A DNA stretch of 6,099 nt from Acidobacteriota bacterium (GTDB lineage: Bacteria; Acidobacteriota; Terriglobia; Terriglobales; Acidobacteriaceae): assembly GCA_021778875.1 (NCBI GenBank), contig JAJYBT010000182.1, forward strand, positions 1-6,099, in the 5' to 3' direction. Positions 5,261-6,099 of this stretch are shown here, piece by piece. The position numbers and the translations under genes are program-made. Under the pieces are notes generated by a model. It was given only the letters and a program-made list of their open reading frames with translations. It ran no database searches and was not told where the DNA came from. Every line of letters begins with the position of its first letter. The stretch's first letter is position 1.

Positions 5261-6099
5261 TCAGGCGAACTGGCGGAAGAGCCAGTAGAGCAGTCCGGAG
5301 AGAAGCGCGGCAGCCGGAAGCGTGAATATCCAGCCCGCGGCGATGTTCCGAATGGTGGAAAGGCGCAGTCCGCTGCCATTTGCGGCCATGGTGCCTGCCA
5401 CCCCCGAGCTGAGAATATGCGTGGTGCTCACCGGCAGGCCGAAGTTGTCTGCGGCAAAAATGGTGCCCATGGCCACCAGGCCGGCGCTGGCTCCCTGCGC
5501 GTAGGTCAGGTGCTCCTTGCCGATTCGTTCGCCCACGGTGACGACCACGCGCTTCCAGCCCACCATGGTGCCGAGGCCAAGCGCCAGAGCCACGGCCACC
5601 TTGACCCAGTCGGGAATGAACTTGGTGGCCTTGTCGAGCTTGCTCCGGTAGCTGCTGAGTGCTGCGCGCTCCTGCGGGGTGAAGGCGGGGGCATGAGATT
5701 TGTCCATGAGCCGCAGCGCCTCGCCGGTCACGTACATATCGTTGCGCACGCTGGCCTGGTCCTGCGCAGGTATGGACTTGAATTCCTTGTAGAGGGCTGC
5801 TTCGCGGTCCAGATTCGCAACCAGCTTGCTCAGCGCCGGAATCGTACCGGGCTTCAACTGGTGAGAGCGGATGTAATCGGTGACCTCGCCGCGTGGATTG
5901 GAGCCCGGAACTGCCTGCGGCTCCGCGTGCCGGTCGAGGATGCGTCCGGCCTGCTCGGAAGCGGCGATAAAGGTCTGGACTTCCAGGGGGCCGATGCCAT
6001 GGTTGAGCGCGTAGGCTGTCGGCACCGTGCCGATAAGGATGAGCATGATGAGGCCCATGCCCTTTTGTCCGTCGTTGGAGCCGTGGAAGAAGCTGACGC
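5261..6099 (-). CDS. pit: Pit-family inorganic phosphate transporter, C-terminal part
   Basis: This is a low-affinity phosphate permease of the inner membrane (PiT family, phosphate or metal-phosphate with proton symport). The frame enters from the right edge, and 278 codons are visible, about the C-terminal half of a protein near 500 residues. The conserved first signature appears as FFHGSNDGQKGMG (codons at about 6091-6053), followed by a membrane segment GLIMLILIGTVPTAYAL. Next is a hydrophilic loop of roughly 130 residues, mostly helical in character. Membrane segments then resume with WVKVAVALALGLGTMVGW. The second family signature, GLPVSTTHILSSGVAGTMAA (5440-5381), is intact. The last helix, TLPAAALLSGLLYWLF, ends at the stop. 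The order and wording of these blocks closely follow E. coli PitA, including the large central loop, so a PitA-like rather than a shorter PiT protein is likely. An internal ATG at 6058 should not be taken as the start, since the conserved HGSND motif lies upstream of it. Confidence 0.95.
   Translation of the reverse strand, partial: VSFFHGSNDGQKGMGLIMLILIGTVPTAYALNHGIGPLEVQTFIAASEQAGRILDRHAEPQAVPGSNPRGEVTDYIRSHQLKPGTIPALSKLVANLDREAALYKEFKSIPAQDQASVRNDMYVTGEALRLMDKSHAPAFTPQERAALSSYRSKLDKATKFIPDWVKVAVALALGLGTMVGWKRVVVTVGERIGKEHLTYAQGASAGLVAMGTIFAADNFGLPVSTTHILSSGVAGTMAANGSGLRLSTIRNIAAGWIFTLPAAALLSGLLYWLFRQFA

Overview
This is a GC-rich bacterial chromosomal window of ordinary housekeeping and cell-envelope genes. 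No mobile element, CRISPR array, phage gene or RNA gene was recognised. The gene families and the style of the proteins (a ScpB with long acidic additions, followed by an RluB-type enzyme with a very long Arg/Pro/Gly tail) fit a soil Acidobacteriota, perhaps of the Terriglobia. That assignment is inferred from general resemblance and is not proven by any marker in the window.

Layout, left to right. (1) The first 98 codons of an NAD(P)-binding Rossmann-fold (epimerase-like) protein run off the left edge on the minus strand (1-294). (2) A 109-bp divergent spacer separates it from a plus-strand family-2 glycosyltransferase of the lipopolysaccharide-core type (404-1189). (3) Three bases after that gene's stop, converging on it, lies msrA (peptide methionine-S-sulfoxide reductase, minus, about 1193-1678). 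(4) A 178-bp spacer with a 13-bp tandem duplication leads to the minus-strand pair scpB-rluB (5082 down to 1857), which overlap by 8 bp. (5) A 178-bp spacer carrying three GGTACC palindromes lies upstream of scpB. (6) The C-terminal part of a Pit-type low-affinity phosphate transporter (5261-6099, minus) runs off the right edge.

How the genes relate: scpB (chromosome condensation) and rluB (23S rRNA pseudouridylation) look translationally coupled, but their products have no known joint pathway. scpA is not next to scpB; pit occupies the upstream position. The other genes look like independent single units: envelope glycan synthesis, oxidative-damage repair and phosphate uptake.

The most unusual content is at protein level. 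RluB carries an approximately 400-residue basic, low-complexity tail with recurrent P-A-W-K-K and D-R-P/S motifs. ScpB has an approximately 100-residue acidic Ala/Glu/Pro-rich insertion inside its first winged-helix domain, plus an acidic C-terminal tail of about 85 residues. I see no convincing undescribed multi-gene system here.
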